From: Discostella pseudostelligera | Lineage: Eukaryota > Bacillariophyta > Thalassiosirophyceae > Thalassiosirales > Thalassiosiraceae | NCBI GenBank assembly: GCA_036940085.1 | Contig: JALLBK010000124.1 | Coordinates: 1-47,886, forward strand | Direction: 5' to 3' | DNA: 47,886 nucleotides | In this document: piece by piece, positions 8,690-17,341 of the stretch | Position numbering within the stretch: position 1 is the stretch's first letter | How the letters are laid out: each line of letters opens with the position of its first letter | The notes under the pieces: generated by a model | Told to the model about the DNA's origin: nothing | What the model saw: the letters and a program-made list of their open reading frames with translations, nothing else | The model's database searches: none | Translations under genes and position numbers: made by a program

Positions 8690-11120
8690 TTACATTCGAT
8701 CATATCCATCCTCCTCGAGCAACTGAATTGACCCATCTTTCACAGACGCTATTCGTACAACCGACTCTATCGGCACACCAAAACCAGACAGTGATACTCT
8801 TCCAGACTCGTAGACCTTCTCCAACAGCACTCCCATACCAACAACTGTTGCACCAGCTTCGGAAATTATACGAAGCAATGCCTCTTGGCTCGAACCGCTT
8901 GAAAGAAAGTCATCAACTATGAGCACTCGATCGTCTTCATCGAGGTGATCTTTGCTCACTAGTAATTGTCGGTCTTTGCCGACGGTTTTGCTGTTATATC
9001 CTGCATCAAATGTGTCTGCCATCACTACCGATCTTTGTTTCCGAGCGTATACTAAGGGAACTTGAAGGTATTTCGCCATTGCTGACGACGACAATAAAGT
9101 GATGAGGTGAGTGAATCTAAAACTCAAAATAATATCGAGTTCAGCTGAGAACGAACTTACGAATAGCAACTACGAGTCCCGTAGTAGCAATAGTCAAAAT
9201 TTTTGATGGCCTTGCAGTTGCAAATCTTTGTGCCAACTCCTTTCCACACTGATCCATCAGGTCAACATCGACAAACGCGTCCATGAACGAGGATACATCG
9301 ATAATGTCATTCGGTAACACTTTTGCTTCCTTTAAGACACGATCTCGCAGTTTGAGACTCGCATCGCTGTAAATTCCGCCAGCGGTAACATCATTGACTT
9401 TAGCTTTGAGCCATTTCTGGAACTGCAAATCTAAGGCCAGTTCTAACGAATTCAGTATCGAGTTAATGGCCGCGGACATTGGGAGGAAGGTACGCATTGA
9501 GCCTGAAAAGTAAAGGTCACAGTCAAGTTCACCATATTCAAATAGCTCCATTTCTCCATCGTAATAGCATACACAGGATCTGAATCTAGTGACACGCGTT
9601 GGCTCAGAGAAGGGAAGGAGGGATTGAACGATCCGATCAACATGCTCGCCGATGTTGTTGAATTTGTAACCAGTGGTGACCCTTGGACTTTTTGGGCTTG
9701 GCTTCACCTTTTTCCCACCAGCACCAACGGCAGCAGCAGCAGATGTACTACTACTACTACTATCCATATCCTCTGGACGGATCGGCTCCACCTCAAATGA
9801 TGTCCGACTGGCGATGCACGGTAATCTAGTAACCTCATACACCTTCCGAGCCTTGTAACTCGCAATATCCTCAATGGAACGATAACTGTCACCACCCTCG
9901 ACACTTCCCTCATCCCAATCATCAAAGTTATCAGCAAATTGAACACCATAATCACAAAACACGCCATACAAATTCCTGACACATGGAGTGTCCACTGCAC
10001 TGACCCACATGACGTCATATCCCTGTAGTTGGTCGGGCGGTCGTTGAAAATATGCCTCGGCCTTGGGATTGACGGCGGCATTTTCAAGTCTAGGAGATGT
10101 AATACTTATGTATGAAAGTGATTTGGTATATTCCTCTTCTTCTTCCAGCGCTTCGGCCTCTGCCTCTTCGGGATGATCCTCCTCGTAATCGAGCAAGAAC
10201 TCCTTGGCATTTTCGGAAACCATTTTCATCTTGCGTTCCAGCTCCTTGTGAAAGACTGAGTTTTTCTCACTACCGTCATTCTCATCAACTGCATCATCTG
10301 CTTGTTTCGATTGGCCATATCGATCCCACGGCTCGTCACTTAATGTTGGATCAAAGTAGGGACTTGATCCACCCACAACTGACCCATCGACCCCATCTCC
10401 CATAAATTCTCGTTCCAATTCATCCAATTGACGATTGAGTTCTGCATTCTCTTCATCGAGAGTAAGTTCCTCCCCTTCCCATAACGATTTATTGTTTCTC
10501 AATGAGACCTTATTCGATCTCTCATCGTCGTCAATATCATCGTCGTACAAAAAATTGTCTGGCACAGCAAATTCCGCGTAGGCGGCGAGGGTAGCCTCGG
10601 CACTCCGTACCTCGGCTATTGTTAGCCCTGGGTTCTTAGAACTCATGGCCGTGTTGGATCCTGGACCAATGAAATCATCTGTGTATCCGAAGCCGCCACC
10701 CATGGAGGAAGCTTGTGCAACAATCGTCGATGATACAGAGTTAGTAGTAGGGGTAGTAGTTGATGAATCATCCATCATGCTCAACATGTCAATTGGCGAC
10801 GGTCCATCGAAAGAGGAGGTTGACATCTCGCCAACTCCACTTTGGCTGAGTAGTCGTCGTCGTTCCATTTCTTCCCAAAATACATCTTCGGGAGATGCAT
10901 CTTCGTCGACATCCTCATACCATTGATTTTCGGAGGAGTTGCTGTTTTTCCTTTTCTTGGCATTGCATGCTGATGACGATGACGATGATGATCTTCGTGG
11001 TCCGTAGCCGTCGACTCCGAGACCGATGGGAGCCCTCGATGACATTGGTGACGGTAGAGTGAATGCTATCGATGAATATGAGAGTGCCGAGAGGAGGACT
11101 ACGACTGTGCCGGCCGTCAT
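8690..11120 (-). CDS. Plastid-targeted fusion: unknown domain + xanthine phosphoribosyltransferase
   Basis: Two exons: 9161-11120 and 8690-9081, with a 79-bp intron (9082-9160, C|GTAAGT ... GTCAG|CA). Splicing joins TTGLVVAI-P-MAKYLQVPLVYARKQ, rebuilding one phosphoribosyltransferase. The last ~190 residues match bacterial Xpt throughout: the LKLRDRVLKEAKVLPNDIIDVSSF start, ILTIATTGL, VYARK, the PRPP loop RVLIVDDFLSSGSS, and LLEKVYESGR. Xpt makes XMP from xanthine and PRPP. The preceding ~430 residues are an acidic low-complexity stretch and a conserved-looking region (GYDVMWVSAVDTPCVRNLYG ... RFRSCVCYYDGE) that I do not recognise. No stop or splice signal separates it from Xpt. The frame is open to 11210 but begins there with a His run. 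ATG 11120 gives a signal peptide ending SIA|FTLP, typical of diatom plastid import. Confidence 0.82.
9082..9160 (-). other. Intron inside the Xpt domain
   Basis: GTAAGT donor and GTCAG acceptor on the minus strand, phase 1. It splits the N-terminal part of Xpt from its PRPP-binding half. Without splicing both halves are incomplete. Confidence 0.85.
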
Positions 11121-11637
11121 TGTCGTGGTTGGAGGTTCGACGGTACGGATTTGACTATGGTAGCGATGGTGATGGTGATGGTGATGAACCCCATTGACGC
11201 TTTCGACCACCCACTAGTTCAGTAGAACATAAACCTAAATAGGTGATGAATGACGTTCGTAACGTCGGTGATGGTGATGGGTGACGGTGATGGGTGAATG
11301 GGTGATGCATGCGTTGAGAGCTCTTGATGGTGGCAATCTGGCTGTGGGTGGGAAGGCTGACCAATTCAAACTTCCACGTTGCAGCTATTTGGCGGGAGAC
11401 AAATGGGTTGTTAAGTATCTTTTAATTTCAAAATTAATTTCAAAATTTGTTAAGAATCTTTTTTAATTTCAAATTTTAATTTCAAAAGTTCTTAAGTATC
11501 TTTCGGAATGAAAGGTCTGTCCATTGTATCGTCACTATTGTGCAGCCACCACCAACACCACACCAACATGAACCATGAACATGAACCAAATGATCATGCC
11601 ACCGATTTATATATGATCCGCCCACCGACCACCGACC
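11121..11637. promoter_or_regulatory. Divergent region, Xpt fusion / PPCS, with one E2F-like site
   Basis: It contains GGTGAT repeats (about 11165-11190 and 11265-11305; the first run gives the spurious poly-His upstream of the Xpt start), CTTCCACGTTGC at about 11370, and TTTGGCGGGAGA at 11388-11399. An AT-rich imperfect tandem follows (see the separate entry). Confidence 0.5.
11410..11503. repeat. AT-rich imperfect tandem repeat
   Basis: Units of about 40 bp starting GTTAAGTATC, GTTAAGAATC and TCTTAAGTATC, each followed by runs of TTAATTTCAAAA. Two full copies and the beginning of a third. It lies upstream of PPCS; no coding potential. Confidence 0.6.
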
Positions 11638-13194
11638 ATGACGTCCGCCACCGAGAATACGGGTGACCATAGTGCTCTCCTCCGCCAACAACTGCAAATT
11701 TTCACCACCCGGCACACCTCCCATCACTTGCCCATAGCCCTCGTCACCTCCGGCGGGACATCGGCCCCCCTCGAACACAACTGCGTCCGATATATCGAGA
11801 ACTTCTCCACCGGCACACGTGGCGCCCATGCCGTCGAGGAGTTCTGCAAACGTGGATATGCCGTGATACATTTGAAGAGAGAGGGGAGTGTATCTCCTTT
11901 TGGTAGAGTGTTGGGAAATTTGTTAAAGTGTGGTAGTGGTGGACCTACCTTTGATTCGTTGGGTGTATTATTCGATTGTGCTGGAACAGGCAACAGTGAA
12001 GATGAGGAAGAGTGTGACGGTATTGATGATGAATCATCTGAGGTGAACGAAACAGTAGCATCCTCTTTTGATCCTTGGATGTATTCCAATATCAATCAGC
12101 AACAAAGCAGCTCACGAATTACGAAGTCATCGCCACAATCAAAGCAACGAGGAGAGCTGTCACTCAATCCTCGACTAGTCAATTCCCAGCAGATGCAATC
12201 GACACTACGCAACTACAAACGCATCAAACGTCAGGGGCTGCTCCTCACCATAGAATTTACTACGGTGGATGATTATTTACATAAATTGCAGCTCTGTTCT
12301 GAAGCAATACAAATTTGTGGTTCATTGGCACTAGTCTATCTCACCGCGGCTGTGAGTGATTTTTTCATACCCGAGGAGAAGAGGACATTGCACAAAATTC
12401 AAAGCCGAGACTATGGAATCCAATCATCTTCGACGTCTACTATTAGAAAGGATTCAAAAGTAACTGAAAATGGAGCGCAAATTCAGCCTGACAATACCCT
12501 CACAATGACTCTCTACCCGGTAACCAAGGTGATACCCACACTACGACGGATATGGTGCCCCCATGCATTTGTAGTCAGCTTCAAACTCGAGACCGATGCA
12601 TCGATATTGCGTCAAAAGTCAGTATTAGCCATGGAGAAAAATGATGTGCACTTGGTAATTGGGAATGAATTGACGACTAGGTATGAAAAGGTGTTCATTT
12701 TGTCTCGAACGAATGATAACGCTATCATGAACTCAACCGATGATATAAATGGGAAAGTGTCTGAGCGTGGGACATGTGAAACGTCAGATTTACGAAGAGC
12801 AGGTTATCATACTGATGAAGTCACCGCTGCTTATGGACAATCGATGATGTCTAGCTTAGCAGAAAGCAACTCGTCAGTGGATGCACTTGAATGTGCCACA
12901 ATTGAATATGTGACACGACGACATTTTCATTACATTTCGACAACTATCCATAACACGGGAGGCCCTTCCTTCCTCAACTCGACATCGGCTGCTGAAATGA
13001 CAGCTCGTTGTGTCCTCGAGGCAACATCTGTCCATGAGGACCGATTGAGTGCTACGTATCGACAATTGCAACGAGAAAGGATCAAAGTTCGTGTGTTCGA
13101 GTTGGTATGGAATGCTGCAGGATCGTTGTTAGGAATGGCACTTTCGTATGGTATAGCAAGAATGTTATCGGGAAGACAGCATGGGAGAGTTTGA
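11638..13194 (+). CDS. Phosphopantothenate-cysteine ligase (PPCS/CoaB)
   Basis: Joins 4'-phosphopantothenate to cysteine in CoA biosynthesis. It is the stand-alone eukaryotic type with no CoaC half. Family motifs in order: LVTSGGTSAPLE (about residue 35), RYIENFSTGTRGAHAVEEF, YLTAAVSDFFIPE (about 232), HKIQS (about 252), KVIPTLRRIW, and VVSFKLETD (about 314). These map on human PPCS one by one. At 518 residues it is longer than the human enzyme because of a Ser/Gln-rich insert (about 110-190), a variable loop (345-400) and a C-terminal extension. The extension ends in a hydrophobic segment (VWNAAGSLLGMALSYGIARML) that could be a membrane anchor. No intron is evident. It is divergent from the plastid Xpt fusion. 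Confidence 0.88.
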   Translation: MTSATENTGDHSALLRQQLQIFTTRHTSHHLPIALVTSGGTSAPLEHNCVRYIENFSTGTRGAHAVEEFCKRGYAVIHLKREGSVSPFGRVLGNLLKCGSGGPTFDSLGVLFDCAGTGNSEDEEECDGIDDESSEVNETVASSFDPWMYSNINQQQSSSRITKSSPQSKQRGELSLNPRLVNSQQMQSTLRNYKRIKRQGLLLTIEFTTVDDYLHKLQLCSEAIQICGSLALVYLTAAVSDFFIPEEKRTLHKIQSRDYGIQSSSTSTIRKDSKVTENGAQIQPDNTLTMTLYPVTKVIPTLRRIWCPHAFVVSFKLETDASILRQKSVLAMEKNDVHLVIGNELTTRYEKVFILSRTNDNAIMNSTDDINGKVSERGTCETSDLRRAGYHTDEVTAAYGQSMMSSLAESNSSVDALECATIEYVTRRHFHYISTTIHNTGGPSFLNSTSAAEMTARCVLEATSVHEDRLSATYRQLQRERIKVRVFELVWNAAGSLLGMALSYGIARMLSGRQHGRV

Positions 13195-13430
13195 AGGTTT
13201 GAGGTAGTGATCGATACTGAGCCGACGACCAAAAAGATAATTCAACGAGTAAGAATGAACACAAATAACTAGATAGGCGTTTGTTTTCGGCTTTGTTTTG
13301 TAATTTGTTGTTCCCCCACGTACATTAACTGACTTCCATCCAGTGATATTTTCCACACATCATTCACCCGAACCACTTCTTCAAATATATTATTATGTAG
13401 ACCCCACGCTCAATAAACACCCACGAATTC

Positions 13431-13778
13431 TTAATATTTATCCCCCTCGAGTGGTCGAAACAGCACCATGAGTAGCGTCCCCGTATTGTACTTCATTCCC
13501 CCCTTCACACTAGCATGTACATGATTCATTTGATCCATCCACTCTCGCTCCTCCTCTTTCGACATGCGAATGTATCCCTTGTAGGCGATGTAATTGAATG
13601 CCTCCTCGAAAAAGTCGAAGTAGACGCGTTGACCCTTCTCCTCGCGGACGAGGAAGTCGCCCTTTTCGAAGCCAGAGGAGATGGTGGCGATGGAGATCGG
13701 GCCAGTGTGTTGTTCCTGAGTCTCGGGCATGGCTTTGGTGGGGTCGATCAGGGCGAGTTCGCTGCTTTGGGCCATCAT
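13431..13778 (-). CDS. Small conserved-looking protein of unknown function
   Basis: I do not recognise this protein. The frame is open to 14048, but the upstream part reads as low-quality sequence and crosses a GGCGGGAGA promoter-like site at about 13990, so the MMAQSSEL start at 13778 (about 115 residues) is preferred. The product is soluble and hydrophilic with the core GFEKGDFLVREEKGQRVYFDFFEEAFNYIAYKGYIRMS, followed by an acidic/basic helix (KEEEREWMDQMNHVHAS) and a hydrophobic end (TGTLLMVLFRPLE). The regular alternation suggests a small folded domain. Its 3' end faces that of PPCS, 236 bp away. Confidence 0.55.
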   Translation of the reverse strand: MMAQSSELALIDPTKAMPETQEQHTGPISIATISSGFEKGDFLVREEKGQRVYFDFFEEAFNYIAYKGYIRMSKEEEREWMDQMNHVHASVKGGMKYNTGTLLMVLFRPLEGDKY

Positions 13779-14204
13779 CGCAATTATTGTTGTTTGTTTG
13801 TTTTGATAAAGTCTCTGATGAACTGCAAAGCTGCAGCATCTTCCTTCTGCTTCTGCGTGCCAACGACCGCGCGATTTTGCTTCAGCCCTTTTCCTTTTCA
13901 TCTCAGCAGCCTTCTGCAGCTCACGCAGCAGAAAAACGAAAAGCGATAGAAGGTATTGAGTCTGCAGTATAAAAACTCGCCAGTTAGTTGGCGGGAGAGG
14001 GTCCGATCTGAACTTCCACGTGGCTGTAGTACTTGCTGGCCTACTCATCTTGCCAGCCTTGCCATATCTCTAGGCTTCTCTAGGCCATCGCTCGCCGCCT
14101 TACCTCTCTAGATACCTCTAGTGCCGTCCGCCTCAATCCATCCTGCCGCCCTGATCATGATACATGGCCAGCACTAGCACCCGTCATCATTATTATTATC
14201 AACC
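13779..14204. promoter_or_regulatory. Divergent region, small unknown gene / SF3A2
   Basis: Contains TTGGCGGGAGAG at about 13988, CTTCCACGTGGC at about 14010, and a run of CTCTAG elements (ATCTCTAGGCTTCTCTAGG, then CTCTCTAGATACCTCTAG) at 14068-14120. No gene seen. Confidence 0.45.
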
Positions 14205-14882
14205 ATGGTAGACCGTCAAAATCGCGTAGGCTCCAAGTTCGGTGGCGGCGGCGTCTCCTCCACGCAACAATCCGAACGTGAGCGCAAGGATCGGCTTCGG
14301 GAATTGGCCCTCGAAACCATCGATTTGGCCAAAGATCCCTACTTGATGCGCAACCATCTCGGGACATACGAATGTAAATTATGTCTTACGTTGCATACCA
14401 ATGAAGCCAATTATCTATCACATACGCAGGGGAAGAAGCATCAGGCGGGGTTGGCGCGTCGTGCGGCCATGGAGGCGAAGATTGCCAGGCAGAAGGGAGA
14501 GACGGATGTGATGTTGCCGCTGCGAGCGACCACGTTGACATCGTCACAGACGAAGGTGAAAATTGGCAGACCTGGATATGAGGTTAGTAAGTCCAGAGAT
14601 CCAGATACCAATGCACGTTGCTTGACATTTGAATTGCATTATCCCGAACTGGATGATGCACGAACTCGACAACCGCGACATCGATTCATGTCGGCCTATG
14701 AGCAACGCGTGGAGACACCGCCCGATGGAAATTATCAATATTTGTTAATTGCATGTGAGCCCTATGAGACGGTAGGATTTAAGATACCGAATGAAAAGAT
14801 TGATAAGGGCGAGGGCAGATTTGTCACTCATTGGGATGTCGAGGCGAAGGTGTTTACTCTGACGCTTCATTTTCTTGGATGA
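14205..14882 (+). CDS. SF3A2: Splicing factor 3A subunit 2 (SF3A2/PRP11/SAP62)
   Basis: U2 snRNP component needed for pre-spliceosome assembly. It starts with MVDRQNRVGSKFGGGGVSS, almost invariant in the family, followed by a matrin-type C2H2 zinc finger (YECKLCLTLHTNEANYLSHTQGKKH, about residues 55-82) and the PGYEVSKSRD / LTFELHYPE segment. The ending NEKIDKGEGRFVTHWD is also conserved. At 225 residues it lacks the long proline-rich tail of metazoan SF3A2 and resembles yeast Prp11. It is a single exon. Confidence 0.95.
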   Translation: MVDRQNRVGSKFGGGGVSSTQQSERERKDRLRELALETIDLAKDPYLMRNHLGTYECKLCLTLHTNEANYLSHTQGKKHQAGLARRAAMEAKIARQKGETDVMLPLRATTLTSSQTKVKIGRPGYEVSKSRDPDTNARCLTFELHYPELDDARTRQPRHRFMSAYEQRVETPPDGNYQYLLIACEPYETVGFKIPNEKIDKGEGRFVTHWDVEAKVFTLTLHFLG

Positions 14883-15225
14883 CGGATATCGTTTATGTGA
14901 CAATGTGAGTCGATGAATGTCAATCAAATATAGGAGGCACTTGCTGAATTTCTTCAGTCGAACTCGTGTATCAAACGCTGGAACGCTTCAATACAGTCCA
15001 TCAGAATAGACATTAGTAAATTTGACGTCTGCGATCGGTATGTTCCATGCTTGTCCACCAAAACTATATCCCACGATCATGACACAGCATATCTCCCAAT
15101 CATAACAGTAAGGCTACTGCATATTCGCCCCGATAATGTTTATTAATATTATACTTTGCGCGTAGTATGAAACTCAAACTCCATTTCACTTGCTCTCCCT
15201 GCTCCTCGCAACTACCTATCTTCCC
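14883..15225. other. Convergent intergenic region SF3A2 / POLD2
   Basis: 343 bp between two 3' ends. No open frame, RNA gene or repeat was recognised. It is AT-rich around 15130-15160 (TTTATTAATATTATAC). Confidence 0.4.
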
Positions 15226-16986
15226 TTACAAATTTGCATCATTAAATGACACAACCTCACACTCCAAACTTTTCAACTTGACCAAGACCACCTCTCCGGT
15301 TAATGCAAAGCTAGGGACACACACAAGACGTATCATGCACTTTCCAACTTTGTCGTCGCCACTCTCATCAATCGTTTTACCGTCGACATTCACCAATCGG
15401 GTTTCAAACTTATCACAGTTCCCGACGAAGTACACATCAGGTCGAGAGCTCAACACGAACGGGTCAGATTCAGATGATGGAAAAGTAGGTAGTGAGTCGG
15501 GACCAGTAGGTGCCATGTGACCATACTTGAGTGTTTTATGTAATGCATCCATGCATGATGATACTTTTGCATCGTCCACATCATTTTTCTCAGCATCATT
15601 ATCCTTTGTTGAATCACTCTTTGACAAGAACCTCCTCAAGTCGGCAACGCTCAGGCCATCACTTCCCAACACTTTCATACTAATTTCCGCATTCTTCGCT
15701 CCGTTTCTACTTCTGGCAACTCCCAATGTACCCTCGTATGGGTTAGTACACCGGCTAAACAAGTCGACAAAAGTACAACTCAATGGTAGCAAACAGGAAT
15801 GCAAAGGACGTTGCGGCCAATTGGCATTCGTTGGATCATGCCAACCAGGAATGTAATCGACGGGTATGCCACTGCTTAGCAATTCCGAGATGAAGAGATC
15901 TAATTCCCTTAACGAGAATGCCATATGATTGGCAGCATCGCTCGTCTTTGAACTCTTGGATTTGGCAACTTTGTTGTAATTCTTCTTGCTGTTCTCCTTG
16001 TTAGGTCCTCCGGGGCCAATATCGCCAGCGGATTGATTGGAAGGTGAGACTCCACCTCCTGCAATAATAACGCGGCACACCGATGCTCCGTTCGATAAGG
16101 ATGGATCGGTCAGGTATTCCAACAACATTTCACGTCGAAGCGCCAATGAGGCACCTGTTTCACCGTCGGTGGGCGAGTCGGATCCACATCCTAGTCCTGA
16201 TACTAGAAGTAGGACAGGCTCCTCCTCCTCGATTTGCATTGCGTCATTGTTCATTGCACGAGATGTGGCATCTGGTAACGGAACTCCGGCGAAGTGGATG
16301 GAATGAACCTTCATAATTCCCTTTGTAGCGCAGACCTTGCCAACAACAGCAGCAACGACACCCGTGGCCAAATTGTTGGGATCTAACGCGTTTGACTTTT
16401 TGAATGAACCACCATCAACATCAACACTCATAGCATCGTGAGTCTCATCTTCGGGTGCAAGCTCAACTCTCCCACTCTCATCCTCCAAATGAAGCACATC
16501 GCCCTTTTCAGAATCAAACAAATACGACCTCAGAGATTCAATCTGCTTCATCTGACTTCTATTTCCGCCATCAGAGGGGAATAGAAAAGATTGGGCATCG
16601 GTGGCATCATTGTACTTCGATTGCACGGGTGGTCGTCGCTTTGGGTCCATCTCCTTCACGATGGTACCCACCAATATGCTCCATACTCCCTCCTTCACCT
16701 CAATTATCCTCTCTGCGGAACACTCATCCTCATTCTCTCCAGAGATGATACCCTCGTCCCTTGCCGACTGCTTGGCATTGGCTAAACACCTCTCCCGCAA
16801 CAACGCCAACCTTGCCGAGTACACGTGAGAGTATTGACGCGCGTACGGATTGAGCTGGCTGGCCGATGCCATGGCCGCGGATCCAGCGCCACTGGAGGAG
16901 GCTAGAGGAGCGGCGAATTCATGAAAGCGTTGCCATGATGGTGTGTATGGAGCATAGGCTCGTGTGATGGATTGGTCGGTGGGCAT
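15226..16986 (-). CDS. POLD2: DNA polymerase delta small subunit (POLD2)
   Basis: B-subunit of replicative polymerase delta. The N-terminal part (YARQYSHVYSARLALLRERC ... VGTIVKEM) and the OB-fold (SGRVEL ... TGVVAAVVG) precede the inactivated calcineurin-like phosphoesterase domain: LLLVSGLGCGS, RVIIAGGGVS, FSLRELDLFISELLSSGIPVDYIPGWHDPTNANWPQ (near residue 385) and HSCLLPL. The PGWHDPTN...PQ(R/Q)PLH block is diagnostic. The 586-residue length exceeds human POLD2 through charged inserts after about residues 300 and 470. Single exon with a clear ATG at 16986. Its upstream region has GGCGGGA-type sites; POLD2 is a typical S-phase gene. Confidence 0.92.
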   Translation of the reverse strand: MPTDQSITRAYAPYTPSWQRFHEFAAPLASSSGAGSAAMASASQLNPYARQYSHVYSARLALLRERCLANAKQSARDEGIISGENEDECSAERIIEVKEGVWSILVGTIVKEMDPKRRPPVQSKYNDATDAQSFLFPSDGGNRSQMKQIESLRSYLFDSEKGDVLHLEDESGRVELAPEDETHDAMSVDVDGGSFKKSNALDPNNLATGVVAAVVGKVCATKGIMKVHSIHFAGVPLPDATSRAMNNDAMQIEEEEPVLLLVSGLGCGSDSPTDGETGASLALRREMLLEYLTDPSLSNGASVCRVIIAGGGVSPSNQSAGDIGPGGPNKENSKKNYNKVAKSKSSKTSDAANHMAFSLRELDLFISELLSSGIPVDYIPGWHDPTNANWPQRPLHSCLLPLSCTFVDLFSRCTNPYEGTLGVARSRNGAKNAEISMKVLGSDGLSVADLRRFLSKSDSTKDNDAEKNDVDDAKVSSCMDALHKTLKYGHMAPTGPDSLPTFPSSESDPFVLSSRPDVYFVGNCDKFETRLVNVDGKTIDESGDDKVGKCMIRLVCVPSFALTGEVVLVKLKSLECEVVSFNDANL

Positions 16987-17341
16987 GGTGATTGTACTAT
17001 ACTAAGTATCGCCGGTGTTTGTCATTGCCTTTGATTGCATTGCATTTGCATTGCTGCTTCTGGCTTCTGGTGCACCGTCGTCCGCATCATGAAGGTGAAG
17101 GCGGGCTCCATCCCGCCATTACGGTCAATTTGGCGGAAAGGAAGTTTAGCGACATTGTGGCGAACTACAATGTGGCGAAAATTGCGGGAAGACTATTCAG
17201 AGCAATGCTTCATAAGTCGACATCGTCTATCGTCATAAAGTACTATCTAGATGGACATCATCGTTAATCATCATCTCATGAACATTATTGATTGCTTAGC
17301 ATTGGCGACCTATCTACACAACAATCAGTTTTATTGTTAAT
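16987..17341. promoter_or_regulatory. POLD2 upstream region with E2F-like sites
   Basis: 355 bp holding ATCCCGCCATTA (about 17110), ATTTGGCGGAAAG (about 17127-17140) and, weaker, GTGGCGAAAATTGCGGGAAG (about 17174-17193). The GNL3-like gene ends on the other side, so these sites most simply serve POLD2. A short plus-strand open frame here has no recognisable content. Confidence 0.5.

Noticed and set aside
11121..11210. Upstream start of the Xpt fusion with a His run
   Set aside because: The His run is a GGTGAT repeat translated, and using ATG 11120 exposes a proper signal peptide at the N-terminus.
13779..14048. N-terminal extension of the small unknown protein
   Set aside because: It overlaps the GGCGGGAGAG promoter-like site and has low-complexity, basic sequence. 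The MM start at 13778 gives a compact protein.
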